From Omphiscola glabra (lineage: Eukaryota; Mollusca; Gastropoda; Lymnaeidae), in NCBI GenBank assembly GCA_964017045.1, contig OZ024808.1:28862495-28926494 (forward strand): a stretch of DNA of 64,000 nt, in the 5' to 3' direction. The position numbers were made by a program, and so were the translations under genes. Below the pieces are notes generated by a model. That model was not told where the DNA came from and did not search any database. It was given only the letters and a program-made list of their open reading frames with translations. Numbering within the stretch: the stretch's first letter is position 1; every line of letters begins with the position of its first letter. Positions 9,428 through 24,400 of this stretch are shown here, one piece after another.

Positions 9428-12400
9428 CTGAAAAACATCCAATCACAACATTATAAAATATTTCACCAATCAATATATTTATAAAATATTTCACCAATCA
9501 ATAAATTTATAAAATATTTCACCAATCAATGTATTTATAAAATATTTCACCAATCAATAAATTTATAAAATATTTCACCAATCAATGTATTTATAAAATA
9601 TTTCACCAATCAATGTATTTATAAAATATTTCACCAATCAATGTATTTATAAAATATTTCACCAATCAATGTATTTATAAAATATTTCACCAATCAATGT
9701 AATTATAAAATATTTCACCAATCAATGTATTTATAAAATATTGCACCAATCAATGTATTTATAAAATATTTCACCAATCAATGTATTTATAAAACATTGT
9801 ACAATCCATGCTTTATAAAATATTTAATAATCCATGCATTATAAAATATATAACTATCCATATATTATTAAATTATTAAATATTTAGCCAATCTATACAT
9901 TTAATTATAAAAGTTTTAACCAAAATCAGTCAATTTCAGTGACTAACCCTTCCATCCAATGATATTACATATAAATTTATTTTTGTTATAAAATCAAAAA
10001 CTTTGATTTGCTATGTTTTTTATTAAAGAGTCCGTTATAGAAAAAAGTCCTTTTATTGTACACTTTTCCAACAATATTGTTAACGTCAAATGTGCCACCA
10101 TATAAACTATGCTCTGCCGACTACCATATTTAAAGAAGAAAATCCAAAGTAAGAAAGGCCCACTTCTACATCTACAAGTATGTCAGCATGACAAATAACT
10201 CTTGTTACTTCTACATCTACAAGTATGTCAGCATGACAAATAACTGTTGTTACTTCTACATCCACAAGTATGTCAGCATGACAAATAACTGTTGTTCAAA
10301 ACTAATAAAGAAGCCGAGTCCCATTGATGAGTCTCATGAATAATATGGTGGCACATTCTCTGGACTGAAAAAATCTTATGTTGAAAATCTAAGATGTATT
10401 TCATCATTTCTTTTCTTTTGTTCCTTTCTTTTCAATTTTAGTAAATTAAGTCTGTTAATTCACAAATCAACAAAAACTTGGATCACTGAGCAAATCCAAC
10501 ACTTTTTTTTAATTTACATTAGAATATAGTAGTAAGAAATATTTCAGAAAAGTGTGGTTTATAGAGGAAGAAACAAAGGAAGTACTAAAAATCACATGAC
10601 CAGAAGACGAAAGTTATTATAAATACAATGAAGTCATTGGTATTGCTCTGTTTCCACCAACTCAACACTAAACAAATTATTAATCGCCATAGCCATGATC
10701 CTAATTCTGAGGTTGGTCTATCCCAATGAACTGCAATGAGTCCATCTGATGGACTTGACAAACATTAAAAAGACATTCATATGTAGATCAGGGACTAACC
10801 TGTTGGCTACACCAGCTGAGAACTGACTGATGCTGGAGGTTTCATGTGACCCCAGGAGTCTCCTGGCATTGTCCTTGCCATCATTAGGGTCGTAAGCCCT
10901 GATGTGCTCCGTCTGCTTCTTAGCCAACTTTTCAATGGCCCTCTCAATTTCACTGGCACGAAAATAAAACAAGGGATAAATAATATATTTTTCTATATCT
11001 TTAAATTGCTTTATTTTAGAATACACTTTCAAGTAACGTTTTATGCAAGCACCTTTTAATTTCAAGATAATAAAAAAAATTAAATAAATAGAACACAAAC
11101 AATTTGTATAAATGAAACATCCTAAAAATTAGTTAATTTTATATTTTTATTTAACTTTTTTAAGCTACCTACCACACTCATATTGTTATACGTGAAATGC
11201 CTTCATTTTCAATATTATAAATTATTTTTAAAAATCCCCGAGGACCAAAATGATTTTTTTTTCATTAATTTCATTTAATGGATTAAAAGTTATAAATGTA
11301 TCAACTTACGCTAATCCCCCTTCCTGTCTCATCGCCTCTGTGCTGTAGTTGCAATGGGCTCCGGCACCATTCCAGTTTCCTGTGATTGGTTTTGGATCAA
11401 AAGTCACCCGTACATCAAACTCTTCGGCAACCCTCTGCAGGATGTACCTGGCCACCCAGAGCTCATCTCCCATTGTGATACCTTCACATGGGCCCACTTG
11501 GAACTCCCACTGAAAAGATTGTACTTTAGATTTGTAAGTTTTAAAAAAACAGCTGTTAATCTTATATATATTTTGCTTTGGGTATGGCTGCTTCCTTTTC
11601 ACAACTGGACCTACCCTTACTCAACATGTTTTATATTAATAGTACTGAATGGAAAAAAAAAGCTGTCATGCAGCAAGCTTCATGCATGACGTCACGCGTG
11701 AGGTTGAACTCGGGTAAAAAGTTTAAATTTTTTAAAGATGGCTATTATATTAATCAATAAAGAACAATGGGTATGGTGTATGACTGTCTGTAGGCCTAGT
11801 GTTTAAAGGCTAGCAGTAAGGGTGTAGGACTGTCTATAGGACTGTCTGTAGGCCTATTGTTTAAAGGCCCACAGTAAGGGTGTAGGACTGTCTGTAGGCC
11901 TACTATTTAAAGGCCGGCAGTAAGTGTGTAGGACTGTCTGTTGGATTATTGTTTAAAAGCCGTCACATATTATAGAAAATAAGAAGTTAATTTATTTTTT
12001 TTAACACTTGGACCCATCTAGTTTTTTTTCAAAATATCCAGACCTGGTGTAAAAATTGTTCCCAGTTAAACCCTAGTAGGAACTATTTTTGGCAGAAAAC
12101 ATTAAAATTTGTTTGATATTTTTAAGTAAGGAATGTAAACTTTTTAAAAATCTATTAACTTGGCAATATTTATTTTATTTTATTGTTTTATTATATTTCT
12201 ATAAATGACATGCATAATTTTTTTTTTTTCAGGAACACTTTCAGTTTTTGGTCTGAAGCTCAGGGGTCCTCAATGATCCCAACCCTGGCAATACTCGGTT
12301 GTGCTGGGTTGTCAATTAAGGAAATAAAATAAAAATTAATGTGATTTTTAAAATAAGTTTATTTAAAAAAATCAACTGCAATTTTGATATTGTTTGTGGG

Positions 12401-15400
12401 ACTTTGGCCCAACTGCTGGAGTTTACTTAATATCGTTTGTAGGACTTTGGCCCAACTGCTGGAGTTTACTTAATATCGTTTGTAGGACTTTGGCCAAACT
12501 GCTGGAGTTTACTTAATATCATTTGTAGGACTTTGGCCCAACTGCTGGAGTTTACTTAATATCATTTGTAGGACTTTGGCCAAACTGCTGGAGTTTACTT
12601 AATATCGTTTGTAGGACTTTGGCCCAACTGCTGGAGTTTACTTAATATCGTTTGTAGGACTTTGGCCCAACTGCTGGAGTTTACTTAATATCGTTTGTAG
12701 GACTTTGGCCCAACTGCTGGAGTTTACTTAATATCGTTTGTAGGACTTTGGCCCAACTACTGGAGTTTACTTAATATCGTTTGTAGGACTTTGGCCAAAC
12801 TGCTGGAGTTTACTTAATATCGTTTGTAGGACTTTGGCCCAACTGCTGGAGTTTACTTAATATCGTTTGTAGGACTTTGGCCAAACTGCTGGAGTTTACT
12901 TAATATCATTTGTAGGACTTTGGCCCAACTGCTGGAGTTTACTTAATATCGTTTGTAGGACTTTGGCCCAACTACTGGAGTTTACTTAATATCGTTTGTA
13001 GGACTTTGGCCCAACTGCTGGAGTTTACTTAATATCGTTTGTAGGACTTTGGCCCAACTGCTGGAGTTTACTTAATATTGTTTGTAGGACTTTGGCCCAA
13101 CTGCTGGAGTTTACTTAATATCGTTTGTAGGACTTTGGCCCAACTACTGGAGTTTACTTAATATCGTTTGTAGGACTTTGGCCCAACTGCTGGAGTTTAC
13201 TTAATATCGTTTGTAGGACTTTGGCCCAACTGCTGGAGTTTACTTAATATCGTTTGTAGGACTTTGGCCCAACTGCTGGAGTTTACTTAATATCGTTTGT
13301 AGGACTTTGGCCCAACTGCTGGAGTTTACTTAATATCATTTGTAGGACTTTGGCCCAACTGCTGGAGTTTACTTAATATCATTTGTAGGACTTTGGCCCA
13401 ACTGCTGGAGTTTACTTAATATCGTTTGTAGGACTTTGGCCCAACTGCTGGAGTTTACTTAATATCGTTTGTAGGACTTTGGCCCAACTGCTGGAGTTTA
13501 CTTAATATCGTTTGTAGGACTTTGGCCCAACTGCTGGAGTTTACTTAATATCATTTGTAGGACTTTGGCCAAACTGCTGGAGTTTACTTAATATCATTTG
13601 TAGGACTTTGGCCCAACTGCTGGAGTTTACTTAATATCGTTTGTAGGACTTTGGCCCAACTGCTGGAGTTTACTTAATATCGTTTGTAGGACTTTGGCCC
13701 AACTGCTGGAGTTTACTTAATATCATTTGTAGGACTTTGGCCCAACTGTTGGAGTTTACTTAATATCATTTGTAGGACTTTGGCCCAACTGCTGGAGTTT
13801 ACTTAATATCGTTTGTAGGACTTTGGCCCAACTGCTGGAGTTTACTTAATATCGTTTGTAGGACTTTGGCCAAACTGCTGGAGTTTACTTAATATCGTTT
13901 GTAGGACTTTGGCCCAACTGCTGGAGTTTACTTAATATCATTTGTAGGACTTTGGCCAAATTGCTGGAGTTTACTTAATATCATTTGTAGGACTTTGGCC
14001 CAACTGCTGGAGTTTACTTAATATCATTTGTAGGACTTTGGCCAAACTGCTGGAGTTTACTTAATATCGTTTGTAGGACTTTGGCCAAACTGCTGGAGTT
14101 TACTTAATATCGTTTGTAGGACTTTGGCCCAACTGCTGGAGTTTACTTAATATCGTTTGTAGGACTTTGGCCCAACTGCTGGAGTTTACTTAATATCATT
14201 TGTAGGACTTTGGCCCAACTGCTGGAGTTTACTTAATATCGTTTGTAGGACTTTGGCCCAACTGCTGGAGTTTACTTAATATCGTTTGTAGGACTTTGGC
14301 CCAACTGCTGGAGTTTACTTAATATCGTTTGTAGGACTTTGGCCCAACTGCTGGAGTTTACTTAATATCATTTGTAGGACTTTGGCCCAACTGCTGGAGT
14401 TTACTTAATATCATTTGTAGGACTTTGGCCAAACTGCTGGAGTTTACTTAATATCGTTTGTAGGACTTTGGCCCAACTGCTGGAGTTTACTTAATATCGT
14501 TTGTAGGACTTTGGCCAAACTGCTGGAGTTTACTTAATATCGTTTGTAGGACTTTGGCCCAACTGCTGGAGTTTACTTAATATCGTTTGTAGGACTTTGG
14601 CCCAACTGCTGGAGTTTACTTAAAATCGTTTGTAGGACTTTGGCCAAACTGCTGGAGTTTACTTAATATCGTTTGTAGGACTTTGGCCCAACTGCTGGAG
14701 TTTACTTAATATCGTTTGTTGGACTTTGGCCCAACTGCTTGAGTTTACTTAATATCGTTTGTTGGACTTTGACCCAACTGCTGGAGTTTACTTAATATCG
14801 TTTGTTGGACTTTGGCCCAACTGCTGGAGTTTACTTAATATTGTTTGTTGGACTTTGACCCAACTGCTGGAGTTTAGGCTTGGCCCCCCCAATTCTCACC
14901 ACCTCACGGCACCTCACGGCACAGCAGTGACTTTTCTCACCTGGGAAGGCATAACTTCAGCATTGATTCCACTGATATTGATGCCGGCATAGAGGCAGGC
15001 TCTGTAGTGGGCTTCAACAATGTCTCTGCCATATACCTTATCTGCCCCAACACCGCAGTAGTAAGGACCTGACATGAACAAATTATTTCAATTATTTTTT
15101 TTTATTTTTCATTTTTTTTTTTTTTTTTTTTTTTTAAATAAATTTTTCCCCCTCTTTTGTTAAAAAAAAAAGGGTGGGGGAGGTAGGGTGTTTAAAGTGG
15201 TCGTACACTTTCTGTACAAGTTTATGAATGTGATATTTTTTTAAACATTTGATTTCAAGTGTGACACAAGGAACCAAGGTCACCCATCTGGTAATAAAAA
15301 ATACTAGCATTTTTAAGTGTTTGATGGTCGTCAACAATTCACAATTTATTGGAAATTCAAATACTTATTTTCAAAGAGTAATGGCCCCTGGCCCCTGGCC

Positions 15401-18400
15401 AATTATTTAAAAATCGTAAATGTACACACAACATGGGGCAGATCATCTTAACAAGGGAACACAACCCATTTCAAACTACCTTGTGGTCCAGGGTAGCCGT
15501 TCTTAGGCCATCCCAGAGGGTAGCCATCATAATCCAAGAGAGAGTACTCCTGTTCAATACCAAACCAGGGTTTAGCATCCTTTGCCTTCTCCATGGCCTC
15601 CTCGCAGGCTTTCCTTTTGTTGCTCTCTGAAACGCAAAGAAATATGTCAATGAGTCACAGAGAAATATGTCAATGAGCCACAGAGAAATATGTCAATGAG
15701 CCACAGAGAAATATGTCAATGAGCCACAGAGAAATATGTCAATGAGCCACAGAGAAATATGTAAATGAGCCAAAGAGAAATATGTCAATGAGCCACAGAG
15801 AAATATATCAATGAGCCACAGAGTAATATGTCAATGAGCCACAGAGTAATATGTCAATGAGCCACAGAGTAATATGTCAATCAGCCACAGAAAAATATGT
15901 CAATGAGCCACAGAGAAATATGTCAATGAACCACAGAGAAATATGTCAATGAGCCACAAAGAAATATGTCAATGAGCCACAGAGAAATATGTCAATGAGC
16001 CACAGAGAAATATGTCAATGAGCCACAGAGAAATATGTCAATGAACAACAATAAAATATGTCAATGAGCCACAGAGAAATATGTCAATGAGCCACAGAGA
16101 AATATATCAATGAACAACAATAAAATATGTCAATGAGCCACAGAGAAATATGTCAATGACCCATAGCAACATCTCCCTTCAATGTTGGCATAGCAACATC
16201 TCCCTTCAATGTTGGCATAGCTACAACTCCCTTCAATGTTGGCATAGCAACATCTCCCTTCAATGTGGGCATAGAAACATCTCCCTTCAATGTTGGCATA
16301 GCAACATCTCCCTTCAATGTTGGCATAGCAACATATCCCTTCAATGTTGGCATAGCAACATCTCCCTTCAATGTGGGCATAGCAACATCTCCCTTCAATG
16401 TTGGTATAGCAACATCTCCCTTCAATGTTGGCATAGCAACATCTCCCTTCAGTGTTGGCATAGCAACATCTCCCTTCAATGTGGGCATAGCAACATCTCC
16501 CTTCAATGTTGGCATAGCAGCATCTCCTTCAAGTCTTTTCACCTCTGTGGTGCATCCTGAATCCTGTTTTACTATATAGTATAGTGCGTTCAAAAAGTAA
16601 TTTGCTGAACATTTTAATGTGTGAACGGAAAAAAACGATTTGACCAAATTTCCGTTTGATCAAATTTCCGTCTATCAATTTTCTGTCTACGAAATTTCTT
16701 TCGATCAAATTTCCAGTAACCATCTTGAATATAATGGTTTTTGCTACACTCTGCCCTCAATATAAGATGAGTCATCCATATAAGATGTCCTCTATATAAG
16801 TCCACCATATAAGATGATCCCTTCATATAAGATTTTGCACAGAATAGTTTTTGTTTCCAGCAGTGTCCATTCCCCCTCTTCCTTAGGGTTTCTTCAGTAT
16901 ATTATAATATGTATATATATATATATATGTTATCAAATAAACTTTCATTTTCCTACAACTTTGCCCAAAATAAACTTAAAATACATGGATGAATTTAATG
17001 ATTTAATGTTGATAGGCTTTTGACAGGAGCCAAGAATGTTTCTTTGTCACAAAGATTTTTTTTTTAAACAGTTGTCCAACTGTACAATAAGTTCACCAAC
17101 TGCCATCATTCCTGGACTAAAACATCTTGCTGACACAGCTAATTTCAGAAAGAGATTGGTTTAAAACTCTAGGGAAATGTTATCTCAGGTGCATAACCCG
17201 GGGGTCATGTGTAAGGATCTGTCCTTGTCTTGAGTGTTTTAATCGTCGCCAGCGTTTCTCAAACTGTTCAGAATGATAGGACTGCCATGAATTTATCCCA
17301 AATCCAGCCTGGTCTTTTCCCATCTTCTTCCATGTTCACCTTTGAGGGCTGGAGACTACAGTGCATGTGAATTTGCTGCCAGCCCACAAACCACTCATCA
17401 CTTTGAGAATCACTGATATACATGCTCTAAAATAATGAAATCATGGAGGATTACGTATTTATCTGCATCAGAGAGGAGATAACTCTGCTAATTTACACAC
17501 TTAGTGGATGATGTTATTATGGCCCTTGTAAGTTACATCATAGAAGAATGATTTTTCTTTGAGATACTCACCAACGGGTTCTTTGTTGAATTTGTAAACA
17601 TCACACATGACAAGCTTGTTGTCCCCGCACCGGAAGGGATCCTTGAAGATGGCCCTGGGGTACAAGTAGAGGTCAGAGTTGGAGCCCTCGGACTGCCAAG
17701 TGCTTGAGCCATCAAAGTTCCAAACTGGACATTCTGTGGAGCCGAGAGTTTAATGATGTGTCAAACGGGTGTGACATACATGACATGACTTAGATGACAT
17801 GACTTAGATGACATGACTTAGGTGACATGACCCACATTTCAACACTGATTGGGACCACGCGCGTATCATGCTATCCTGACATGTTGACTTCAAACTTAAA
17901 TGTATAGACCAGGATAAGACATTCCTGTTTTATCAAGCCAATCTTCCAGCGGCGTCTTAAGGCATTGGCACTTTTGGGCCTCACGCTTTTAGGGACATCA
18001 AGTTTCCCATATTGCTAATGAAAATTGAAAGATCGTTAGACAATTTAATTTGCTTTAGGTAACCTAAAATTACACTGGCGTCTCATCTGTTGCTGCCCAG
18101 TCCATAAAGGGGAACGCAAACTAAATTCAGCTATGGGCCAAACTGTATCTAACATTTTCTGGAAAAGGGCTCACTGAGCCTCCTCCCCCAAATTCCATGT
18201 CACGTTTCGTTCGGGAGCCTTCGTTGCCCATGATCCCCCCCCCCTTTACCCCCCCCCCCTAACAAATACAGACGACCTTTTTTTTTAAAGGTAAAATTGA
18301 CCGGATATTAGTTTTATTAAAATGTTTTTTCTTGAACTTACAAAATAATGATTTTCCGTTAGTTTGGTGCATATAGTATAGTGGGCTATATAGATTCCAG

Positions 18401-21400
18401 GGGCGAAACTCAGCTGGTGTCAAAAGCATATCTTCTAAAGCACCAGTACCTAGTTGACTTAGTTTAATTTTGTTATGTATAAAGGAGACCACGGAGCCAG
18501 AACCGGTCATGGGTCACAATATGCCTAACCTTGGCGATGATAATTGCCCTCCCCCCTCCCCCCTTTTCCCGAAAGCCTGATGAAACTGTCTGAAAGAATA
18601 CTAGAAGAATAAGAATGGGCCGACATGGGTCCCAAATACTTACTTTCCTTTAAAGCGCTTTGCCAGAGCCCACACCCCCCCCCCCCCCCCCCCAATGCTT
18701 TTAAGAGGGTCCTGCAGCCTGCTAGTAGTTCTACATACACTAAACTAAAGAGATGAAATATTGGTCGAGGACCAACAAAACACCCAAGTGTTACTCTGGT
18801 GCCACTTGTCAACATGCCCTGGATAAGCCAGTTAAATAAGTCATGGTTTCAGTGGATACAGTCAGTGACTAAATTGCAAACAAATCCATACCAGAATCTC
18901 CATGCCACAAGGCCACATAAATATATTGGTCCATGGTACATACTATTACATTACCATTTTTTTTTCTAGAGAAATAATTTAAATATTTGTGATCTATAAC
19001 ACTTTGGGTCTGATGGAAGATCTGGTGGACACTTTGGGTCTGATGGAAGATCTGATGGTCTGTTTGTGATGAAATTAACCTGAAAAGCTTAGCTGTAAAG
19101 GCGTCACTATATAATCAGATAGGAAATAATGAGGAAATTTTGTTCAGAAGCCCCTGTTTATTTTAATCTAAGATTAAATTATATAAAATGAAAAAGGAGA
19201 TTCATTACAACAGCTATAATTTTCACAACTGGAAAAAATTTCGGGGTTGATTTTTTTTTTGGGGGGGGGGGGGGAGAGAGAAAGAGAAATGACCCACAAG
19301 AACATGAACTTCGAACTTAGATAAAGATGCTGAGCTGTTCTATAGATAAAATATTTAATTGTACAATATGTAGGTCATCGTCGTCCGGTTGTAAAATGCC
19401 TTTGAATTCTTTGGGCCGCTAATCACGCTACTCGATATTTGTAGGCTACAGAATGGAAGATTGGATTTTGGTGTGCTAACAAATACCGAAGTGTACTTTT
19501 TAGAAGGGCGGACAATTGAGGACAATTTGTCCATATTTAAATGACATAATTCTAGGGGTCTGATCCGTCGATGGTGAATTTATCAGAGAGGCTGTTGCGC
19601 CCACAACTCCACAAGGAGTCCATTCCAACCACGGCTCGGCTCTACGTCTTTGTTTCATTGTGTTGTCCACGTCTGGTCATTGAGTCATCCCTTCCTTGGC
19701 ACACCAACGCCCCCTGTCACCAGGTGGAGATAGGAGGGACAACTCCTACCTTTGATAATTTTATCTCGAGAGTTCGTTCAAACGAAGTAACGATACCCAG
19801 CAGTGAGAGTATGACAAGAGACCTTGACCTTCGTACACTAAGTCAATTATGTCACGTGATTGGGGCGTCTATCTAGTTTTGACCAAAATAGGGCAAGGGT
19901 TCTCGGAAATTTGAAGGGAAAAAAAAAAAAAGTTTAAGTAAGTCTACTATTTGAACAGTTATCCCTGACTTGTCAAAAATTCTACGCACTTTTCGTGAGG
20001 AAACATTTTACCATCTCAAACCCTTCTTGACCAAGGAATTGGTGACAATTTATTGTCCATAATCACTTCAAATATTTGATGTTTTCAATAAAAAATTATT
20101 TTGGCGCGGACGAAAAAAAATTAGGGCATTTAACTGCATAATACCCTTAACTGAAATAACCGACACAAACAGCTGAAACAGGGACGAAACAGCTAGGGCA
20201 GAGCTTTTTGTTCCTTCTTTCTTTCTGAGTTCAAATAAATGTCATCCACAACTATAACCAGCGATCAGCCACGTCAATTTTTTTGACCGTCATTGCCCTA
20301 ACTCTCATTTCGAAACGGTCTAACCACCCACCATTTGTATTCAAAGGCGTAGCTAGAGTGTTTGGTGGCCGGGCACAAGATTCGCGCCCGGGGACAAGAT
20401 TCATTTTAAAGGGCCTGGCTTTCTTTTTGTCAACTCTCACACCGATTATTTTCCGAATACGACGTGGCGTAGGCTATGGAGCACGTGTTATGATGCTATA
20501 CATGGAGCTAACCAAACACATTTTAACACGCACCTTCATTTCGACTGTTTAGTTTTTCTAAGGTACTTCGTTCACACTTCACTATAAAATAAACTAAGGG
20601 AATTTAAATATTTACTGGCCGCCCCCAGGCGCCCCTATGGCCACGGCGCCCTGTGCGAGGGCACAGGTCACAAACCCTAAGCTTTGGTGCTGTTCCTAAG
20701 CACAGTCAAGTAACCGATGAAGGACCGCAAGGAAACAATTTCACGTTAGTCTAGTTCCAGACTCAGTGGTACTCAAACTTATTAATGCCGCGACCCTGTA
20801 ATTCAGTCCCTAATGTTATGGCGACCCTCAGCCACACAATTATTTTATAACTGTAGAGTATATCCGTTTTCAGATGGTCTTCGGCGACCCCTGGGAAAGG
20901 GTAGCGCGACCCACAAAGGGGTCGCAACCCACAGGTTGAGAACCGATTTTTTTATTAATTAAGAAATGTACATAAGTCAATAACAAGTAAATATCTCGTG
21001 ATTTCGGCCAACATCTCGGTTAAACAGCTTTTTTTTTTAAACAGCCGAAGCTGTTTATCCGTATACTGCACTCCGTGCGAAAGCAGCCGTCTGCACTTTT
21101 ACCTGAGTCCAAAGTTCCGATCAGCTGATTGTGTAACCGAGTTTTGCCCCTCGGCCTACTGCCCGAGCTGTGAGGAGTCAACACGAGAGAAACGCGGCCC
21201 CCCCCCTCCCCCCCACATCCTAATCGTATCATTCAATCTGTTCCTGTAGCATTAATGATGTTGGTCAGCACTTGTCTATTTGTTCTACACATTTTGTCAC
21301 ATGACATGGGTAAACAACTCGTGTTTGACTGTCTTTGAGTTACGATTGAGAAAAATAAACACGGTTATCACAGTTTGTTCCGACCGAAATCCCTTGTTAC

Positions 21401-24400
21401 GTTGTAGAGTAGTGCGAACATCGAGTGTTATTTACACACTGACCTCATTAGAGATTTACAACAGTGTCTGTTACGTAAACATCTATGTCTCATCGGAGCA
21501 TTACCTGGACCGTGGTGGACCTCAGAGAGTATGGGAATGTGGACATGGGTCATTGAGCATTGATCAGTGGGCATTGGTCAATGGGCATTAGCTATTGGTC
21601 AATGTGCATTGGCTATTGGTCAATGGGCATGGGTCAGTGGCATCATAATGTGGGCTTGAGACCAAGGGTGTGGCTGAAATGGGTCTCGATGCTGTGGGCA
21701 TTGCTCTTAGTGCTGTGGGCACGGGTTTTAGTGATGTGGGCATGGGTCTTAGTGCTGTGGGCATGGGTCTTAGTGCTGTGGGCATGTGTCTTAGTGTTGT
21801 GGGCATGGGTCTTAGTGATGTGGGCACGGGTCTTAGTGCTGTGGGCATGGGTCTTAGTGCTGTGGGCATGGGTCTTAGTGCTGTGGGCATGGGTCTTAGT
21901 GTTGTGGGCATGGGTCTTAGTGTTGTGGGCATGGGTCTTAGTGATGTGGGAACGGCTCTTAGTGCTGTGGGCATGGGTCTTAGTGTTGTGGGCATGTGTC
22001 TTAGTGTTGTGGGAATGTGTCTTAGTGCTGTGGGCATGGGTCTTAGTGCTGTGGGCATGGGTCTTAGTGCTGTGGGCATGGATCTTACTGCTGTGGGCAG
22101 TGCTCTTAGTGCTGTGGGCATGGGTCTTAGTGTTGTGGGCATGGGTCTTAGTGTTGTGGGCATGGGTCTTAGTGATGTGGGAACGGGTCTTAGTGCTGTG
22201 GGCATGGGTCTTAGTGTTGTGGGCATGTGTCTTAGTGTTGTGGGCATGTGTCTTAGTGCTGTGGGCATGGGTCTTAGTGCTGTGGGCATGGGTCTTAGTG
22301 CTGTGGGCATGGATCTTACTGCTGTGGGCAGTGCTCTTAGTGCTGTGGGCATGGGTCTTGGTGCTGTGGGCAGTGGTCTTAATGCTGTGGGCATGGGTCT
22401 TAGTGCTGTAGACATTGATCTTAGTGATTTGGACATGGGGAATATATGGGATCTATTATCCTAAAGCTCTACCATAGGATCTATTATCTAAAGCTCTACC
22501 ATAGGATCTATTATCCTAAAGCTCTACCATAGTATCTATTATCCTAAAGCTCTACCATAGGATCTATTATCCTAAAGCTCTACCATAGGATCTATTATCC
22601 TAAAGCTCTACCATAGGATCTATTATCCTAAAGCTCTACCATAGGATCTATTATCCTAAAGCTCTACCATAGGATCTATTATCCTAAAGCTCTACCATAG
22701 TATCTATTATCCTAAAGCTCTACCATAGGATCTATTATCCTAAAGCTCTACCATAGGATCTATTATCCTAAAGCTCTACCATAGGATCTATTATCCTAAA
22801 GCTCTACCATAGGATCTATTATCCTAAAGCTCTACCATAGGATCTATTATCCTAAAGCTCTACCATAGGATCTATTATCCTAAAGCTCTACCATAGGATC
22901 TATTATCCTAAAGCTCTACCATAGGATCTATTATCCTAAAGATCTACCATAGGATCTATTATCCTAAAGCTCTACCATAGGATCTATTATCCTAAAGCTC
23001 TACCATAGGATCTATTATCCTAAAGCTCTACCATAGGATCTATTATCCTAAAGATCTACCATAGGATCTATTATCCTAAAGATCTACCATAGGATCTATT
23101 ATCCTAAAGCTCTACCATAGGATCTATTATCCTAAAGATCTACCATAGGATCTATTATCCTAAAGCTCTACCATAGGATCTATTATCCTAAAGATCTACC
23201 ATAGTATCTATTATCCTAAAGATCTACCATAGGATCTATTATCCTAAAGATCTACCATAAACAATGTCTACCAAAATTCAAGAGACAGAATTAATGAGGT
23301 CAAGGTCTGGTCGTATGACAAGCGGGCTGTAATTAGTAATTCTGGAAAGGAACAATTGCATGATAATCTCTGATAATCTCTTTCCTTGGCCCTGGCCCTT
23401 GCCACCTGATTAGATCAATCTTTAACCATTTCACACTTTAACACTTTTTCTTCAAACACACAAACAAACCGGTGCTTAAGTTAATTATTTTGTCCCACCC
23501 CAAAAAAAATCACCACCAACCTGAAAGCTAAATGGCATTATATCCCCTGAAAGCTAAATGGCATTATATCCCCTGAAAGCTAAATGGCATTATATCCCCT
23601 GAAAGCTAAATGGCATTATATCCCCTGAAAGCTAAATGGCATTATATCCCGTGAAAGCTAAATGGCATTATATCCCCTGAAAGCTAAATGGCATTATATC
23701 CCCTGAAAGCTAAATGGCATTATATCCCCTGAAAGCAAATAAGGGGAGAGAATGCTCAACTTGTACAAATTATAACATTGGAAAGTAACCTAAAATCATA
23801 AGTCATTACTTTCTATTTCTTGTTTTGTTAGTTTCTGACCTTTAGCCCCTTGTGGCACGAAGTCAAGGGTCCTGCACTTTGACCTGATGCCCTCACCAGA
23901 GCCATCGATCCAGATGTATTCCACCTGTACCGCATTCTTCGGCTGTTCCAGGTCCAGAAACTTCTTGAGGACCGCTTTGTTCGTACTGGCGGGATGTGCC
24001 TTGGACTGCGGAGAAAAACAAATTTACAATGAATAGAACTGAACAATGTTACAATGAATGAATATGAAAATGTTACAATGAATGAATATGAACAATATTA
24101 CAATGAATGAATATGAGCAATGTTACAATGAATGAATATGAACAATGTTACAATGAATGAATATGAGCAATGTTACAATGAATGAATATGAACAATATTA
24201 CAATGAATGAATATGAGCAATGTTACAATGAATGAATATGAGCAATGTTACAATGAATGAATATGAACAATATTACAAATAATGGACATGAAAAATGTTA
24301 CAATGAATGAACATGAGCAATGTTACAATGAATGAATATGAACAATGTTACAATGAATAAAGATGACTGTGCTATTAAAAAAAGGTGTGCTACTTCAAAA

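Noticed and set aside
12386..14877. Regularly spaced repeats resembling a CRISPR array
   Set aside because: The whole 43-bp unit repeats with no unique spacers, it lies in an animal gene's intron, and no cas genes are present.
19571..19876. 101-codon plus-strand open frame in intron 3
   Set aside because: No homology recognised and no splice or promoter signals; likely chance.
21560..22464. Hydrophobic repeat frames that look like membrane proteins
   Set aside because: The 21-bp period keeps three frames open on both strands. The apparent hydrophobicity is composition, not a protein.
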